Positions 8,731 to 18,036 of a stretch of DNA of 64,000 nt are shown piece after piece. Every line of letters starts with the position of its first letter. Within the stretch, counting starts at the first letter, position 1. Source of the DNA: Alistipes sp. (GTDB lineage Bacteria > Bacteroidota > Bacteroidia > Bacteroidales > Rikenellaceae). Under the pieces are notes generated by a model. The model had not been told where the DNA came from and did no database searches. It saw only the letters and a program-made list of their open reading frames with translations. The translations under genes and the position numbers were made by a program. The DNA lies in the NCBI GenBank assembly GCA_020026375.1, contig JAHHQN010000004.1, positions 1-64,000 on the forward strand. The letters run 5' to 3'.

Positions 8731-8752
8731 CAAATCAAAAAGTATTATAATT

Positions 8753-9682
8753 ATGTTATTACCCTTTCTTCAAACTGCTGAAGTCCCGGCTTTTGTTCCT
8801 GACAGTGTTCAGAAGGCAAATTTTGCCGAGAGCATTCACAAACTCGTGAACCTGGATATGGGAGATCTCATGAAGAGTTTCCTTTCCGAATCCGTGTGGA
8901 TTCTCATCAAGCTGGCCATTGCGCTGGTCATCTACTTCATCGGACGTTGGATTCTGCATCGTATCCTCCATATTCTGGATATCGCCTTCGAGCGCCGTAA
9001 ACTCGATATCTCGCTCCGCTCGTTCATGCGCAATACCGTCAGTGCGGTGCTCACCGTCATTCTGGTGCTGATTGTGGTGCAGACACTGGGTGTCAACGTG
9101 ACCTCGCTGATTGCCATCTTCTCGGCCGGTACTCTGGCCATTGGTATGGCGTTGAGCGGTACGGCACAGAACTTTGCCGGCGGTCTGATGATTCTGGTGA
9201 TGAAGCCCTACCGTGTGGGTGATTTCATCAATGCCCACGGTCAGTCGGGTACGGTCAAGGAAATCAAACTGTTCTCCACCGTGCTTCTGACCCCCGAGAA
9301 CCAGACCATCTACGTGCCGAATAACTCCATTGCAACGGCCATCATCAACAACTATTCCACCGCCGAACACCGTCGTGTGGACTGGAACATCGGCATCTCC
9401 TACGGCGACAATGTCGACGTGGCGCGTGAGGCCATTCTCAAGATTCTCTCCGAGGACAAGCGTGTTCTGAACGATCCCGCCGCCGTGGTGTTTGTCAAGG
9501 AACTGGCCGACAGTGCCGTTGTGCTGGCCGTGCGTGCATGGGTGGTTAACAAGGACTACTGGGACGTGTTCTTCCTCAACAACGAGCGTTTCTACAAGGA
9601 GCTGCCCCAGTCGGGCATCAACTTCCCTTTCCCTCAGATGGACATTCATGTTCCCGAGAAGGTCAAGGTGGAGAAGCTCTAA
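8753..9682 (+). CDS. MscS-family small mechanosensitive channel
   Basis: Inner-membrane channel that opens under membrane tension to release solutes on hypo-osmotic shock. The 309-residue protein has an N-terminal amphipathic part, about three transmembrane helices (ILIKLAIALVIYFIGRW, TVILVLIVVQTLGV, then the pore helix LIAIFSAGTLAIGMALSGTAQNFAGG), and the cytoplasmic beta domain with MKPYRVGDFINAHGQSGTVKEI and TIYVPNNSI. All hallmarks of MscS are present at normal length. Confidence 0.93.
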   Translation: MLLPFLQTAEVPAFVPDSVQKANFAESIHKLVNLDMGDLMKSFLSESVWILIKLAIALVIYFIGRWILHRILHILDIAFERRKLDISLRSFMRNTVSAVLTVILVLIVVQTLGVNVTSLIAIFSAGTLAIGMALSGTAQNFAGGLMILVMKPYRVGDFINAHGQSGTVKEIKLFSTVLLTPENQTIYVPNNSIATAIINNYSTAEHRRVDWNIGISYGDNVDVAREAILKILSEDKRVLNDPAAVVFVKELADSAVVLAVRAWVVNKDYWDVFFLNNERFYKELPQSGINFPFPQMDIHVPEKVKVEKL

Positions 9683-9728
9683 AATTGCCATTGACGATTT
9701 ATCCTATATTTAACAATACAAAACAACT

Positions 9729-10133
9729 ATGGAACTTAAAGAGATTATTGCTATTTCGGGAATGCCCGGACTTTACAAATATGTTGCACAGTCGACCCGC
9801 GGTGTCATCGTGGAGTCTTTGGCCGACGGCAAGCGTATCAACGCTGCCATGAGCGCAAAGATGAGCCTCCTGACCGAGATTTCGATGTTCACCGAGGGTG
9901 AGGACATCGCTCTGGCCGATGTGTTCACCAAGATTTACGAGAAGGCCGAGGGCAAGGAGTATGTCAGCCACAAGGAGTCGCCCGAGAAGTTGAAGGAGGC
10001 TTTTGCCGCCGTTCTTCCCGAGTACGATCGTGAGCGTGTTCATGTGTCGGACATCAAGAAGTGCTTCTCGTGGTACAACATTCTGGTGGGTGCCGGCTTC
10101 ACGGAGTTCAAGCTTCCCGAGGACGAGGAGTAG
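9729..10133 (+). CDS. DUF5606 domain protein
   Basis: A 134-residue soluble protein beginning MELKEIIAISGMPGLYKYV, with VIVESLADGKR and an acidic C-terminal tail. This is the Bacteroidetes-specific DUF5606 family (SH3-like N-terminal part plus a helical part); its function is unknown. It has no signal peptide. The gene starts 46 nt after mscS, where only a weak TATATTTA box is visible, so it may be read through from mscS. A clear terminator follows at 10159-10195. Confidence 0.85.
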   Translation: MELKEIIAISGMPGLYKYVAQSTRGVIVESLADGKRINAAMSAKMSLLTEISMFTEGEDIALADVFTKIYEKAEGKEYVSHKESPEKLKEAFAAVLPEYDRERVHVSDIKKCFSWYNILVGAGFTEFKLPEDEE

Positions 10134-10158
10134 TCGCCGGATTATTCCATGCTGCAAG

Positions 10159-10195
10159 GCGGTGATGTGACGGAAGTCGCATCACCGCTTTTTTT
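10159..10195 (+). terminator. Intrinsic terminator after the DUF5606 gene
   Basis: 9-bp stem GCGGTGATG/CATCACCGC with a 12-nt loop, followed by seven T residues. Confidence 0.88.
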
Positions 10196-10251
10196 GCATC
10201 GGTTCGGTGCGTTTTTTTTCGTGGAGCCGTTGCGTGAAATGGATTAATCAG

Positions 10252-10259
10252 TATATTTG
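10252..10259 (+). promoter_or_regulatory. Promoter -7 box of the DJ-1/PfpI gene
   Basis: Perfect TATATTTG about 80 nt before the ATG at 10339. Confidence 0.55.
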
Positions 10260-10338
10260 GGTGCTATGATGGTATCGGTTGTGAAAGGTCTACCGATATG
10301 ACATAGGTAGAAAAAGATGAACTTGAAAAGAATAGATT

Positions 10339-10956
10339 ATGAAAAACGAGGTGTTATACCTGCTCCTGGATAATTATGCCGACCATGAGGTGGCTTTTCT
10401 CTCTTCGGCCATTGCCTGTGATGGCGGCGGAATGCGCAGACAACCCCGATACGTTAACCGTGTGGTGGCTCCGACCCTCCGTCCGGTGCATACCTGTGGC
10501 GGAATGGCAACCCTTCCCGATTACTCTTTTGCGACGATGCCCCAGGAGTGTGCCGCACTGGTGCTGATAGGCGGCTATGGCTGGCAGTCCGAAGAGGCGG
10601 AGCAGGTGGTCTCCATCGTGAGGACGATGCGCGAGCAAGGTGTGGTGGTTGGAGCCATCTGCAATGCAGTCTCTTTCCTTGCGGCGCACGGATTTCTCAA
10701 CAATGTACGGCATACGGGAAATGGCCTTGAGCAGCTGAAACAGTGGGGTAGAGAGAATTATACCCATGAAGAGGGGTATGTGGCAGCGCAGGCCTGCTCC
10801 GACGACGGTCTGGTGACGGCCAACGGTACGGGATACCTTGAGTTTGCGCGTGAGTTGATGCTGCTGCTCGAGGTGGATACGGTGGAAAATATCGAATGGT
10901 TTTATCGGTTTAATCGACTCGGCTATATCGATTTTATGCAGGAACGCATGAAATAA
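10339..10956 (+). CDS. DJ-1/PfpI family protein (class I glutamine amidotransferase-like)
   Basis: A 205-residue cytoplasmic protein of the DJ-1/PfpI superfamily. The nucleophile elbow GAICNAVSFLAAHG places the reactive cysteine at about residue 108, and the preceding strand ALVLIGGYGWQ and the later LVTANGTGYLEFARELM segment fit the fold. Members include chaperone-like hydrolases, isocyanide hydratases and regulators; nothing in the context picks one. Stand-alone gene with its own promoter and a 79-nt gap to the next gene. Confidence 0.85.
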   Translation: MKNEVLYLLLDNYADHEVAFLSSAIACDGGGMRRQPRYVNRVVAPTLRPVHTCGGMATLPDYSFATMPQECAALVLIGGYGWQSEEAEQVVSIVRTMREQGVVVGAICNAVSFLAAHGFLNNVRHTGNGLEQLKQWGRENYTHEEGYVAAQACSDDGLVTANGTGYLEFARELMLLLEVDTVENIEWFYRFNRLGYIDFMQERMK

Positions 10957-10992
10957 ATCCTCGCCGGAAGTACAACATATCGGGTAATTTTT

Positions 10993-11000
10993 TATATTTG
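10993..11000 (+). promoter_or_regulatory. Promoter -7 box of the NlpE-like gene
   Basis: Perfect TATATTTG, 34 nt before the ATG at 11035. Confidence 0.6.
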
Positions 11001-11034
11001 TACTTATCAAATTAACGCATTAAACTTTTTTGTT

Positions 11035-11475
11035 ATGAAAATGAAGTTCGTATGTATGTTCCTGTTGGCTGCGGCACTGACAGCCTGCAACGGGGCATCA
11101 CAGAAAAAGAGCAATACCACGGCTGCTGCCGCTGCTGCCACCGAGCAGGTGGTAAGTGTGTCCGACTATTTCGGTACTTATGAAGGTGAGATTCCCGCCG
11201 CGGATTGCGAAGGCATCAAGGTGGTGCTGACCATCAATGAGGACAAGACCTATGCGCTGCAAAGCGAGTATCTTGGTGTGGAGAAGGACAACAAGTTCGA
11301 GACCAACGGCGTGTATAATGTCGTGGAGAAGGACCTCATCGAGCTGGTGACCCCTTCGTCGGGTGACAAGACCTACTACAAGATTATCGACGGCAAGGGA
11401 CTCATGCTTTCCGACGAGGCCGGAACGGTCAACGACGGCGAGTTGGCGGAGTTCTATATCCTGAAGAGAAAATAA
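11035..11475 (+). CDS. NlpE-like N-terminal domain lipoprotein
   Basis: A 146-residue lipoprotein (lipobox LTAC, cysteine 18) followed by a serine/alanine-rich linker and one NlpE N-terminal barrel: YFGTYEGEIPAADCEGIKVVLTINEDKTYAL. In E. coli NlpE this domain senses lipoprotein-trafficking and copper stress and its motif contains a CxxC (PCADC). Here the first cysteine is replaced (PAADC), so disulfide or copper signalling as in E. coli is unlikely. The stand-alone domain without the C-terminal OB domain is usual in Bacteroidetes. Own promoter and terminator. Confidence 0.82.
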   Translation: MKMKFVCMFLLAAALTACNGASQKKSNTTAAAAAATEQVVSVSDYFGTYEGEIPAADCEGIKVVLTINEDKTYALQSEYLGVEKDNKFETNGVYNVVEKDLIELVTPSSGDKTYYKIIDGKGLMLSDEAGTVNDGELAEFYILKRK

Positions 11476-11497
11476 TCCGTGCATACCAATCGGAAGG

Positions 11498-11527
11498 GGA
11501 GACATCTGAGAAGGTGTCTCCTTTTTT
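11498..11527 (+). terminator. Intrinsic terminator after the NlpE-like gene
   Basis: Stem GGAGACA/TGTCTCC with a 10-nt loop, followed by TTTTTT. Confidence 0.85.
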
Positions 11528-11560
11528 GTTGCGTTGCCGCCTTTGGGAAATGATTGGGGG

Positions 11561-11596
11561 AAAAGAAAACCGACACCCTTTGTCGAGGAGTGTCGG
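11561..11596 (-). terminator. Intrinsic terminator after dusB
   Basis: On the minus strand a 7-bp stem CCGACAC/GTGTCGG (11570-11596) is followed by TTTTCTTTT (11561-11569). It lies 29 bp beyond the dusB stop. Confidence 0.75.
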
Positions 11597-11624
11597 TAGT
11601 TTGTGTGGGTCTGTACCTGAGTAA

Positions 11625-12647
11625 TCAGATGCCGTGGGAGAGGGGGGCAGGCACGGCGCCGCTCAGGTCGAAATCGCCCCATGTTTCGGCGACGTAGTCC
11701 AACGTGGAGAACAGTTCGTCGATGTCGAGCGAGGTGACCAGCTTCATGCGGGTCGGCTTGAAGTCGGGCAGTCCCTTGAAATAGTTGGTCAGATGGCGGC
11801 GCATCTCGAGAATACCCACATAGTCGCCCTTGATTTCGAGCGACTTCTTGAGATGTTCCTTGGCGATGGCCACACGCTCCAGCACTGAGGGCTGGGGCAG
11901 GGTTTCATCCGTAGCCAGATAGTGCTTCACCTCGCGGAAAATCCACGGACGTCCGTAGGTGGCGCGTCCGATCATGATGCCGTCGACTCCGTAGTTGTCG
12001 AACATCTCTTTGGCCTTGGCGCCCGAATCCACATCGCCGTTGCCGATGATGGGGATATGAATCAGCGGATTGTTCTTCACCTTGCCGATGAGTGTCCAGT
12101 CCGCCTCTCCGCGGTACATCTGCGCACGGGTTCTGCCATGAATGGTCAGCGCAGCGATGCCTACGTCCTGCAGTCGGAGGGCAATTTCTTCAATGTTCTT
12201 GTTGTCGTCGTCCCAGCCCAGACGGGTCTTCACGGTTACCGGCTTCTTCACCGCCTGCACAATCTGACGGGTCATTTCGACCATCAGCGGCACATCTTTC
12301 ATCATGCCCGAACCGGCACCTCGTCCGGCAATCTTCTTCACCGGACAGCCGAAGTTGATGTCGATGATGTCGGGATTGGCGGCATCGGCCATCTTGGCCG
12401 CCTCGACCATCGACTCGAGGATATGACCGTAGATTTGTATGCCTACGGGACGCTCTGCCTCGTCGATCTGCAATTTCTTGAGCGACTTGGCGGCATCGCG
12501 AATCAGTCCGTCGGAGGAGATGAACTCGGTGTAGACCACATCGGCACCGAATTTCTTGCACATGTAGCGGAAGGAGGGGTCGGTGACGTCCTCCATCGGA
12601 GCCAGGAACAGGGGCTTGTCGCCCAACTCAATATCGGCTATTTTCAT
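11625..12647 (-). CDS. dusB: tRNA-dihydrouridine synthase (DusB type)
   Basis: FMN enzyme that reduces uridines in the D-loop of tRNA. The 340-residue TIM-barrel protein has the opening LAPMEDVTDPSFRYM, the active-site cysteine in INFGCPVKK (Cys101) with the basic loop IAGRGAGSGMM, and the later GNGDV and GRATYGRPWIF motifs of the Dus family. DusB is the only Dus type usual in this phylum, which is the basis for the symbol. Promoter at 12697-12704 on the minus strand, divergent from argS. Confidence 0.93.
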   Translation of the reverse strand: MKIADIELGDKPLFLAPMEDVTDPSFRYMCKKFGADVVYTEFISSDGLIRDAAKSLKKLQIDEAERPVGIQIYGHILESMVEAAKMADAANPDIIDINFGCPVKKIAGRGAGSGMMKDVPLMVEMTRQIVQAVKKPVTVKTRLGWDDDNKNIEEIALRLQDVGIAALTIHGRTRAQMYRGEADWTLIGKVKNNPLIHIPIIGNGDVDSGAKAKEMFDNYGVDGIMIGRATYGRPWIFREVKHYLATDETLPQPSVLERVAIAKEHLKKSLEIKGDYVGILEMRRHLTNYFKGLPDFKPTRMKLVTSLDIDELFSTLDYVAETWGDFDLSGAVPAPLSHGI

Positions 12648-12696
12648 TGGAAACGTATCGTTCTGTTTTGTGATTTTTCGATTCTGAAATTCGCTG

Positions 12697-12704
12697 CAAA
12701 TATA
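12697..12704 (-). promoter_or_regulatory. Promoter -7 box of dusB
   Basis: Reads TATATTTG on the minus strand, 49 nt before the dusB ATG. Confidence 0.6.
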
Positions 12705-12788
12705 CGCAATGTTTTGCGTTTGGTAAAATCATGTGCAGATAATGGATATAAATAGTGGTGTATGGTTGATTATTAGACGAAAAAAAAC

Positions 12789-12796
12789 TAAATTTG
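12789..12796 (+). promoter_or_regulatory. Promoter -7 box of argS
   Basis: TAAATTTG, 26 nt before the argS ATG. Confidence 0.6.
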
Positions 12797-12822
12797 CAAC
12801 CAATTTAGTCAAGATTTAGAAT

Positions 12823-14604
12823 ATGAATATTGAAAACTTTATTTCGGAGGTAGTGCGTCAGTCTGTTGAGGCGCTCTACGGACCTCTCGCAGGAGAGCAG
12901 TTACAGATTCAGAAAACCCGTAAGGAATTTGAGGGTGATTATACACTTGTAACCTTTCCCCTGTTGCGACGAAGTAGAAAGTCGCCCGAGGCCACCGCAA
13001 CCGAAATCGGTGAATATATGACGGCCAACGTTCCCGAAATCAAGTCGTTCAATGTCATCAAGGGCTTCCTGAACCTGGTGCTTGACGGTGCTTTCTGGGC
13101 AAAGCGTTTCGAGGAGATTTTCGCCGACGAGAAGTTCGGTGAGGCGGAATCGACGGGTCGTACCATCATGATTGAGTACTCGTCGCCCAACACCAACAAG
13201 CCCCTCCACCTGGGCCATATCCGCAACAACCTGCTCGGTTATTCGGTGGCGCAGATTCTCAAGGCCAACGGCCACAATGTGATGAAAGTCAATCTGGTCA
13301 ATGACCGCGGTATCCATATCTGCAAGTCGATGCTGGCGTGGAAACTCTACGGCAACGGCGAGACTCCCGAGTCGACCGGCATGAAGGGTGACCACCTGGT
13401 GGGTAAATACTATGTGGAGTTCGACAAGCACTATAAGGCTCAAATCAAGGAGTTGATGGCGCAGGGCCAGAGCGAGGACGAGGCCAAGAAGAATGCCCCC
13501 GTCATGTTGCAGGCGCAGGAGATGCTCCGCAAGTGGGAGGCCAAGGATCCCGAGGTCTACTCGTTGTGGGAGACCATGAACGGTTGGGTCTATGAGGGCT
13601 TCGATGTCACTTACAAGGCACTCGGCGTTGATTTCGACAAGGTGTATTACGAGTCGCAGACCTACCTTCTGGGTAAATCGCTCGTCGAGGAGGGTTTGCA
13701 GAAGGGTGTCTTCTATCGTCGTGATGACAACTCGGTGTGGATTGACCTCACGGCCGACGGTCTGGACGAGAAACTGCTGTTGCGCGGCGACGGTACCTCT
13801 GTATATATGACCCAGGATCTGGGTACTGCTTACCGCCGTTTCGAGGACAACAAGCTCGACGATATGATTTATGTGGTGGGTAACGAGCAGAACTACCATT
13901 TCCAGGTGCTGAAACTCGTCCTCAAGAAGTTGGGCTACGCCGACTGGAGCGACCACATTACCCACCTTTCCTACGGTATGGTGGAACTGCCCGAGGGTAA
14001 GATGAAGTCGCGCGAGGGTACGGTGGTCGATGCCGACGACCTGATTGCCGACATGGTTTCCACCGCACGCGAGATTTCCGACGAGATGGGCAAACTCAAC
14101 GACTGCTCGGAAGAGGAGGCACAGAAGGTGTCGAACATGGTGGGTCTGGGTGCCTTGAAGTACTTTATCTTGAAGGTGGATCCCAAGAAGACCATGTTGT
14201 TCGATCCCAAGGAGTCCATCGACTTCAACGGCAATACCGGCCCGTTCATTCAGTACACCCACGCCCGTATCCGCTCCATCATGCGTAAGGCGGCCGAGGC
14301 GGGCATCGATTTCTCGGGTGCTGCCAATGTGGAGCTTCTGCTCGAGGAGATTGAACTGGTGAAGGCGATTTCGGAGTATCCTGCCGTTGTCAAGCAGGCA
14401 GGTGATACCTTCTCGCCCTCGGTGATTGGCAACTATATCTACGAGCTGGCCAAGACCTTCAACGGTTATTATCACGACCACTCGATTCTCAAGGAGGAGA
14501 ACGCCGAGGTGCGCAAGATGCGTATCCAGTTGGCCGACCAGGTGTCGAAGGTAATCCGCAAGGGTATGAAACTCATGGGTATCGACGTACCCGAACGAAT
14601 GTAA
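12823..14604 (+). CDS. argS: Arginine--tRNA ligase
   Basis: Class I aminoacyl-tRNA synthetase charging tRNA-Arg. The 593-residue protein has an N-terminal Add-1 domain (residues 1-100), the HIGH-equivalent HLGHIRNN at 129-136, the KMSKS-equivalent GKMKSREG at 392-399, and the C-terminal DALR anticodon-binding domain. Like many bacterial ArgRS it has a degenerate KMSKS loop. Stand-alone transcription unit with a clear promoter and a strong terminator. Confidence 0.97.
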   Translation: MNIENFISEVVRQSVEALYGPLAGEQLQIQKTRKEFEGDYTLVTFPLLRRSRKSPEATATEIGEYMTANVPEIKSFNVIKGFLNLVLDGAFWAKRFEEIFADEKFGEAESTGRTIMIEYSSPNTNKPLHLGHIRNNLLGYSVAQILKANGHNVMKVNLVNDRGIHICKSMLAWKLYGNGETPESTGMKGDHLVGKYYVEFDKHYKAQIKELMAQGQSEDEAKKNAPVMLQAQEMLRKWEAKDPEVYSLWETMNGWVYEGFDVTYKALGVDFDKVYYESQTYLLGKSLVEEGLQKGVFYRRDDNSVWIDLTADGLDEKLLLRGDGTSVYMTQDLGTAYRRFEDNKLDDMIYVVGNEQNYHFQVLKLVLKKLGYADWSDHITHLSYGMVELPEGKMKSREGTVVDADDLIADMVSTAREISDEMGKLNDCSEEEAQKVSNMVGLGALKYFILKVDPKKTMLFDPKESIDFNGNTGPFIQYTHARIRSIMRKAAEAGIDFSGAANVELLLEEIELVKAISEYPAVVKQAGDTFSPSVIGNYIYELAKTFNGYYHDHSILKEENAEVRKMRIQLADQVSKVIRKGMKLMGIDVPERM

Positions 14605-14619
14605 TAACAGACCGCAAAA

Positions 14620-14652
14620 CAGAGGAGTTGTCAAAAACTCCTCTGTTTTTTT
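14620..14652 (+). terminator. Intrinsic terminator after argS
   Basis: 10-bp stem CAGAGGAGTT/AACTCCTCTG with a 6-nt loop, followed by seven T residues. Confidence 0.9.
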
Positions 14653-14763
14653 GCGAACACCCGGGTGAGGAATAGGTCGTGGCGCAGATTGAGCGGCGGA
14701 CGGTATTGATTTTTTTGTTGATAAAGTCTGATGTTTTAATTGTGTATTTACGAGATTATTTTC

Positions 14764-14771
14764 TAACTTTG
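14764..14771 (+). promoter_or_regulatory. Promoter -7 box of purA
   Basis: TAACTTTG, 44 nt before the purA ATG. It may drive purA and the etf-acd genes together. Confidence 0.6.
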
Positions 14772-14815
14772 GGTGCAAAAAATGTATTTTTGAACTATAA
14801 ATTAATCGAAAAATA

Positions 14816-16087
14816 ATGAAAAAGGTAGACGTTATCCTCGGCCTGCAATGGGGAGATGAGGGCAAAGGCAAAGTAGTTGATGTTTTGACACCCCACTATG
14901 AGGTGGTTGCTCGTTTCCAGGGCGGTCCCAATGCGGGTCACACACTGGAGTTCGGCGGTGAGAAATATGTACTTCGCTCGATTCCCTCGGGTATTTTCCA
15001 GGGTGGAAAAATCAATATTATCGGCAACGGTGTCGTTCTCGATGCAATTTTGTTCCGCGGTGAGGCTGAAGAGTTGGCTAAGAGCGGTCACGATTTGACA
15101 CAGCGTCTCTATATTTCGAAGAAGGCACACCTCATTCTGCCTACCCACCGTATCCTCGATGCGGCTTACGAGGCAGCGAAGGGCAGTGCCAAAATCGGTA
15201 CCACCGGAAAGGGTATCGGCCCTACCTACACCGACAAGATCAGCCGTAACGGTATGCGTGTGGGTGACCTGCTGAGTCCCGATTTCGAGAAGATTTACGC
15301 CGCACACAAGGCTCGCCACGAGCAGATTCTCCACGACCTCCACTACGAGTACGACATTACCGAGCTGGAGAAGCAGTGGTTCGAGGCCGTAGCGTTCCTC
15401 AAGCGTTTCCACCTGGTGGACAGCGAGTACTTCATCAACGAGACCTTGCGTGACGACAAGAGCATCTTGGCCGAAGGCGCACAGGGTACGCTGCTCGATG
15501 TCGATTTCGGTTCGTATCCTTTCGTTACCTCTTCGAACACCGTATGTGCCGGTGCCTGCACCGGTCTGGGTATTGCCCCCAACCGCGTGGGTGAGGTGTT
15601 CGGTATCTTTAAGGCTTACTGCACCCGTGTGGGTAGCGGTCCGTTCCCCACAGAGCTCTTCGACGAGACTGGTGCCACGCTGCGTCAGCTGGGCCACGAG
15701 TTCGGTGCCGTGACAGGTCGTGAGCGTCGTTGCGGCTGGCTCGATATGGTAGCTCTGAAGTATTCCATCATGATTAACGGCGTAACGCAGCTGATTATGA
15801 TGAAGTCCGACGTGATGAACGACTTTGACACGGTCAAGGTGGCTACCGGCTATGAGATTGACGGTCAGAAGACCAACTATTTCCCCTTCTCGGTCAACGA
15901 CGAGAGCAGCATCAAGCCCATCTACACCGAGTTCGAGGGTTGGAAGTGTGACCTGCGCAGCTGCAAGTCCTACGACGAGTTCCCCGCGGCATTCAAGAAT
16001 TATGTCGAGTTTATCGAGCGTGAAACAGGTGTGCCTGTCAAGATTATCTCTGTCGGTCCCGACCGCAGCGAGACCATCGTTCGATAA
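14816..16087 (+). CDS. purA: Adenylosuccinate synthetase
   Basis: Makes adenylosuccinate from IMP, aspartate and GTP, the first committed step to AMP. The 423-residue protein has the P-loop-like GDEGKGK (residues 13-19), NAGHT, the switch region GTTGKGIGPTYTDK and the C-terminal signature VGPDRSETIV. Full length. The etfB gene starts only 36 nt downstream with no promoter visible in the gap, so purA may share a transcript with the electron-transfer genes. Confidence 0.97.
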   Translation: MKKVDVILGLQWGDEGKGKVVDVLTPHYEVVARFQGGPNAGHTLEFGGEKYVLRSIPSGIFQGGKINIIGNGVVLDAILFRGEAEELAKSGHDLTQRLYISKKAHLILPTHRILDAAYEAAKGSAKIGTTGKGIGPTYTDKISRNGMRVGDLLSPDFEKIYAAHKARHEQILHDLHYEYDITELEKQWFEAVAFLKRFHLVDSEYFINETLRDDKSILAEGAQGTLLDVDFGSYPFVTSSNTVCAGACTGLGIAPNRVGEVFGIFKAYCTRVGSGPFPTELFDETGATLRQLGHEFGAVTGRERRCGWLDMVALKYSIMINGVTQLIMMKSDVMNDFDTVKVATGYEIDGQKTNYFPFSVNDESSIKPIYTEFEGWKCDLRSCKSYDEFPAAFKNYVEFIERETGVPVKIISVGPDRSETIVR

Positions 16088-16123
16088 ACTACACTACCAT
16101 AAGCTTCAAAACCAAAACCTACT

Positions 16124-17002
16124 ATGAAAAAAGAACTGAAAATCGTTGTCTTGGCTAAGCAGGTGCCCGATACCCGCAATGTGGGTAAAGATGCTATGAC
16201 ACCTGAAGGCACGGTCAACCGTGCGGCTTTGCCGGCTATTTTCAATCCCGAAGACCTCAATGCCCTCGAAATGGCGCTGTCGTTGAAAGACCGCGTGGAG
16301 GGTGCCGAGGTCAGAGTCCTCACCATGGGTCCGCAGCGTGCCGCCGATGTCATTCGCGACGCGATGTTCCGCGGAGCCGACGGCGGTTATCTGCTTTCGG
16401 GACGTGAATTTGCCGGTTCCGATACCCTGGCAACATCTTATGCCCTCTCATGCGCACTTCGCAAGATAGAACCCGATATCATTATCGCCGGTCGTCAGGC
16501 CATCGATGGTGATACCGCACAGGTGGGTCCTCAGGTGGCCGAGAAATTGTCGCTTCCTCAGATTACCTATGCGGAGGAGATTACCGAAATCAAGGAGGAT
16601 ACGCTCGTGATTCGTCGCCGCCTGTCGGGTGGTGTCGAGCTGGTGGAATGTCCCCTCAAGTCGGTGATTACCGTCAATGCTTCGGCTCCGGCATGCCGTC
16701 CGCGCAACGCCAAGCGCGTGATGAAATTCAAGTATGCGCTGGCCACCTCCGAAAGAGCAGCCGCTCCGGAGTCTGTTGCCGCACAGCGTGCCGCCGAGAA
16801 GGAGTATCTCCAGATTGTGGAGTTTGCCGCCGCTGATGTGAATCCCGACCCCGAACAGCTGGGTCTGAAGGGTTCGCCCACCAAGGTGAAGAAGATCGAG
16901 AATGTGGTCTTCCAGGCCAAGGAGGCAAAACGACTGACGGCGTCCGACGAGGATATCAATTCACTGATGGTTGAACTTATTGCGAGCCACACGCTCGGTT
17001 AA
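16124..17002 (+). CDS. etfB: Electron transfer flavoprotein, beta subunit
   Basis: Forms the EtfAB heterodimer that carries electrons for acyl-CoA dehydrogenase. The 292-residue protein has the N-terminal VVLAKQVPDT and the loop GRQAIDGDTAQVGP at residues 123-136. As I recall the family, DGDTAQVGP is typical of ETFs that bind a second FAD (bifurcating or NADH-dependent group), whereas the AMP-binding mitochondrial group differs here. 14 bp upstream of etfA and next to an acyl-CoA dehydrogenase, so a dedicated redox pair is likely. Cytoplasmic. Confidence 0.95.
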   Translation: MKKELKIVVLAKQVPDTRNVGKDAMTPEGTVNRAALPAIFNPEDLNALEMALSLKDRVEGAEVRVLTMGPQRAADVIRDAMFRGADGGYLLSGREFAGSDTLATSYALSCALRKIEPDIIIAGRQAIDGDTAQVGPQVAEKLSLPQITYAEEITEIKEDTLVIRRRLSGGVELVECPLKSVITVNASAPACRPRNAKRVMKFKYALATSERAAAPESVAAQRAAEKEYLQIVEFAAADVNPDPEQLGLKGSPTKVKKIENVVFQAKEAKRLTASDEDINSLMVELIASHTLG

Positions 17003-17016
17003 TCACGCTTTTTGAG

Positions 17017-18036
17017 ATGAATAACATATTCGTATATATTGAACTTGAAGGCGGAAAAATCGCCGATGTGAGTCTTGAATTGCTCACCAAAGGCCGCGAA
17101 CTGGCCTCGACACTGGGTGTCGAACTCCACGCGGTGGCTCTGGGCGAGCAGCTTGCGGGCATCGAAACCGAGCTTGCAAAATATGGTGCCGACGTGGTAT
17201 GGGTGGCCGACGACAAGGTGTTCGCACCTTTCCGCACCTTGCCCCACACGGCAGTGATGTGTGGTCTGATTGAGGAGGAGAAGCCTCAGATTGTACTCTT
17301 TGGTGCCACGTGTATCGGTCGCGATTTTGCGCCGCGTGTCTCGTCGGCACTCCACAGTGGTCTGACGGCCGACTGTACCCAGCTGGTCATCGGTGACCAC
17401 ACCGACCCCAAGACCAAGACCGAGTACAAGGATTTGCTCTATCAGATTCGTCCTGCCTTCGGTGGCAACATCATCGCCACCATTGTCAATCCCGACCACC
17501 GTCCCCAGATGGCTACGGTGCGTGAGGGTGTGATGCGCAAGGAGTATGCTGCGACTGCAGGTCGTGGTGAGGTTCGTCAGATTGAATGGCATAAGTTTGT
17601 CAAAGACAGCGATTTGGTCGTAAAGATTATCGACAGAGAAATTGCCGAGAGCAAAATCGACATCAAGGGAGCTTCGGTGATTGTTGCCGGAGGTTACGGT
17701 ATGGGCTCGAAGGAGAACTTCAAGCTTGTCTATGATTTGGCCGAGGTGCTGGGTGCCGAAGTGGGTGCCAGCCGTGCCGCCGTCGATGCCGGCTTCACCG
17801 AGCATGAGCGCCAGATTGGCCAGACGGGTGTCACCGTGCGTCCCAAACTCTACATTGCATGTGGTATTTCGGGTCAGATTCAGCATACGGCGGGTATGGA
17901 CCAGTCATCGATGATTATCTCCATCAACACCGACCCCGATGCCCCCATCAACAAGATTGCCGATTATGCCATCACGGGTGATGTCAACGACATCATTCCC
18001 AAGATGATTAAGTTCTACAAACAAAATTCGAAGTAA
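17017..18036 (+). CDS. etfA: Electron transfer flavoprotein, alpha subunit
   Basis: 339-residue FAD-binding partner of EtfB. The N-terminal half resembles EtfB; the C-terminal FAD domain is clear from VIVAGGYGMGSKENF, VGASRAAVDAGF and GVTVRPKLYIACGISGQIQ (starting near residue 270). No ferredoxin extension at the N-terminus. Its stop overlaps the acyl-CoA dehydrogenase start (TAATG at 18034-18038), so the two are translationally coupled. Confidence 0.95.
   Translation: MNNIFVYIELEGGKIADVSLELLTKGRELASTLGVELHAVALGEQLAGIETELAKYGADVVWVADDKVFAPFRTLPHTAVMCGLIEEEKPQIVLFGATCIGRDFAPRVSSALHSGLTADCTQLVIGDHTDPKTKTEYKDLLYQIRPAFGGNIIATIVNPDHRPQMATVREGVMRKEYAATAGRGEVRQIEWHKFVKDSDLVVKIIDREIAESKIDIKGASVIVAGGYGMGSKENFKLVYDLAEVLGAEVGASRAAVDAGFTEHERQIGQTGVTVRPKLYIACGISGQIQHTAGMDQSSMIISINTDPDAPINKIADYAITGDVNDIIPKMIKFYKQNSK

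Noticed and set aside
12901..14871. 656-residue minus-strand ORF opposite argS
   Set aside because: Antisense shadow of argS with histidine/leucine-rich composition; argS itself has a complete set of motifs and its own promoter and terminator.
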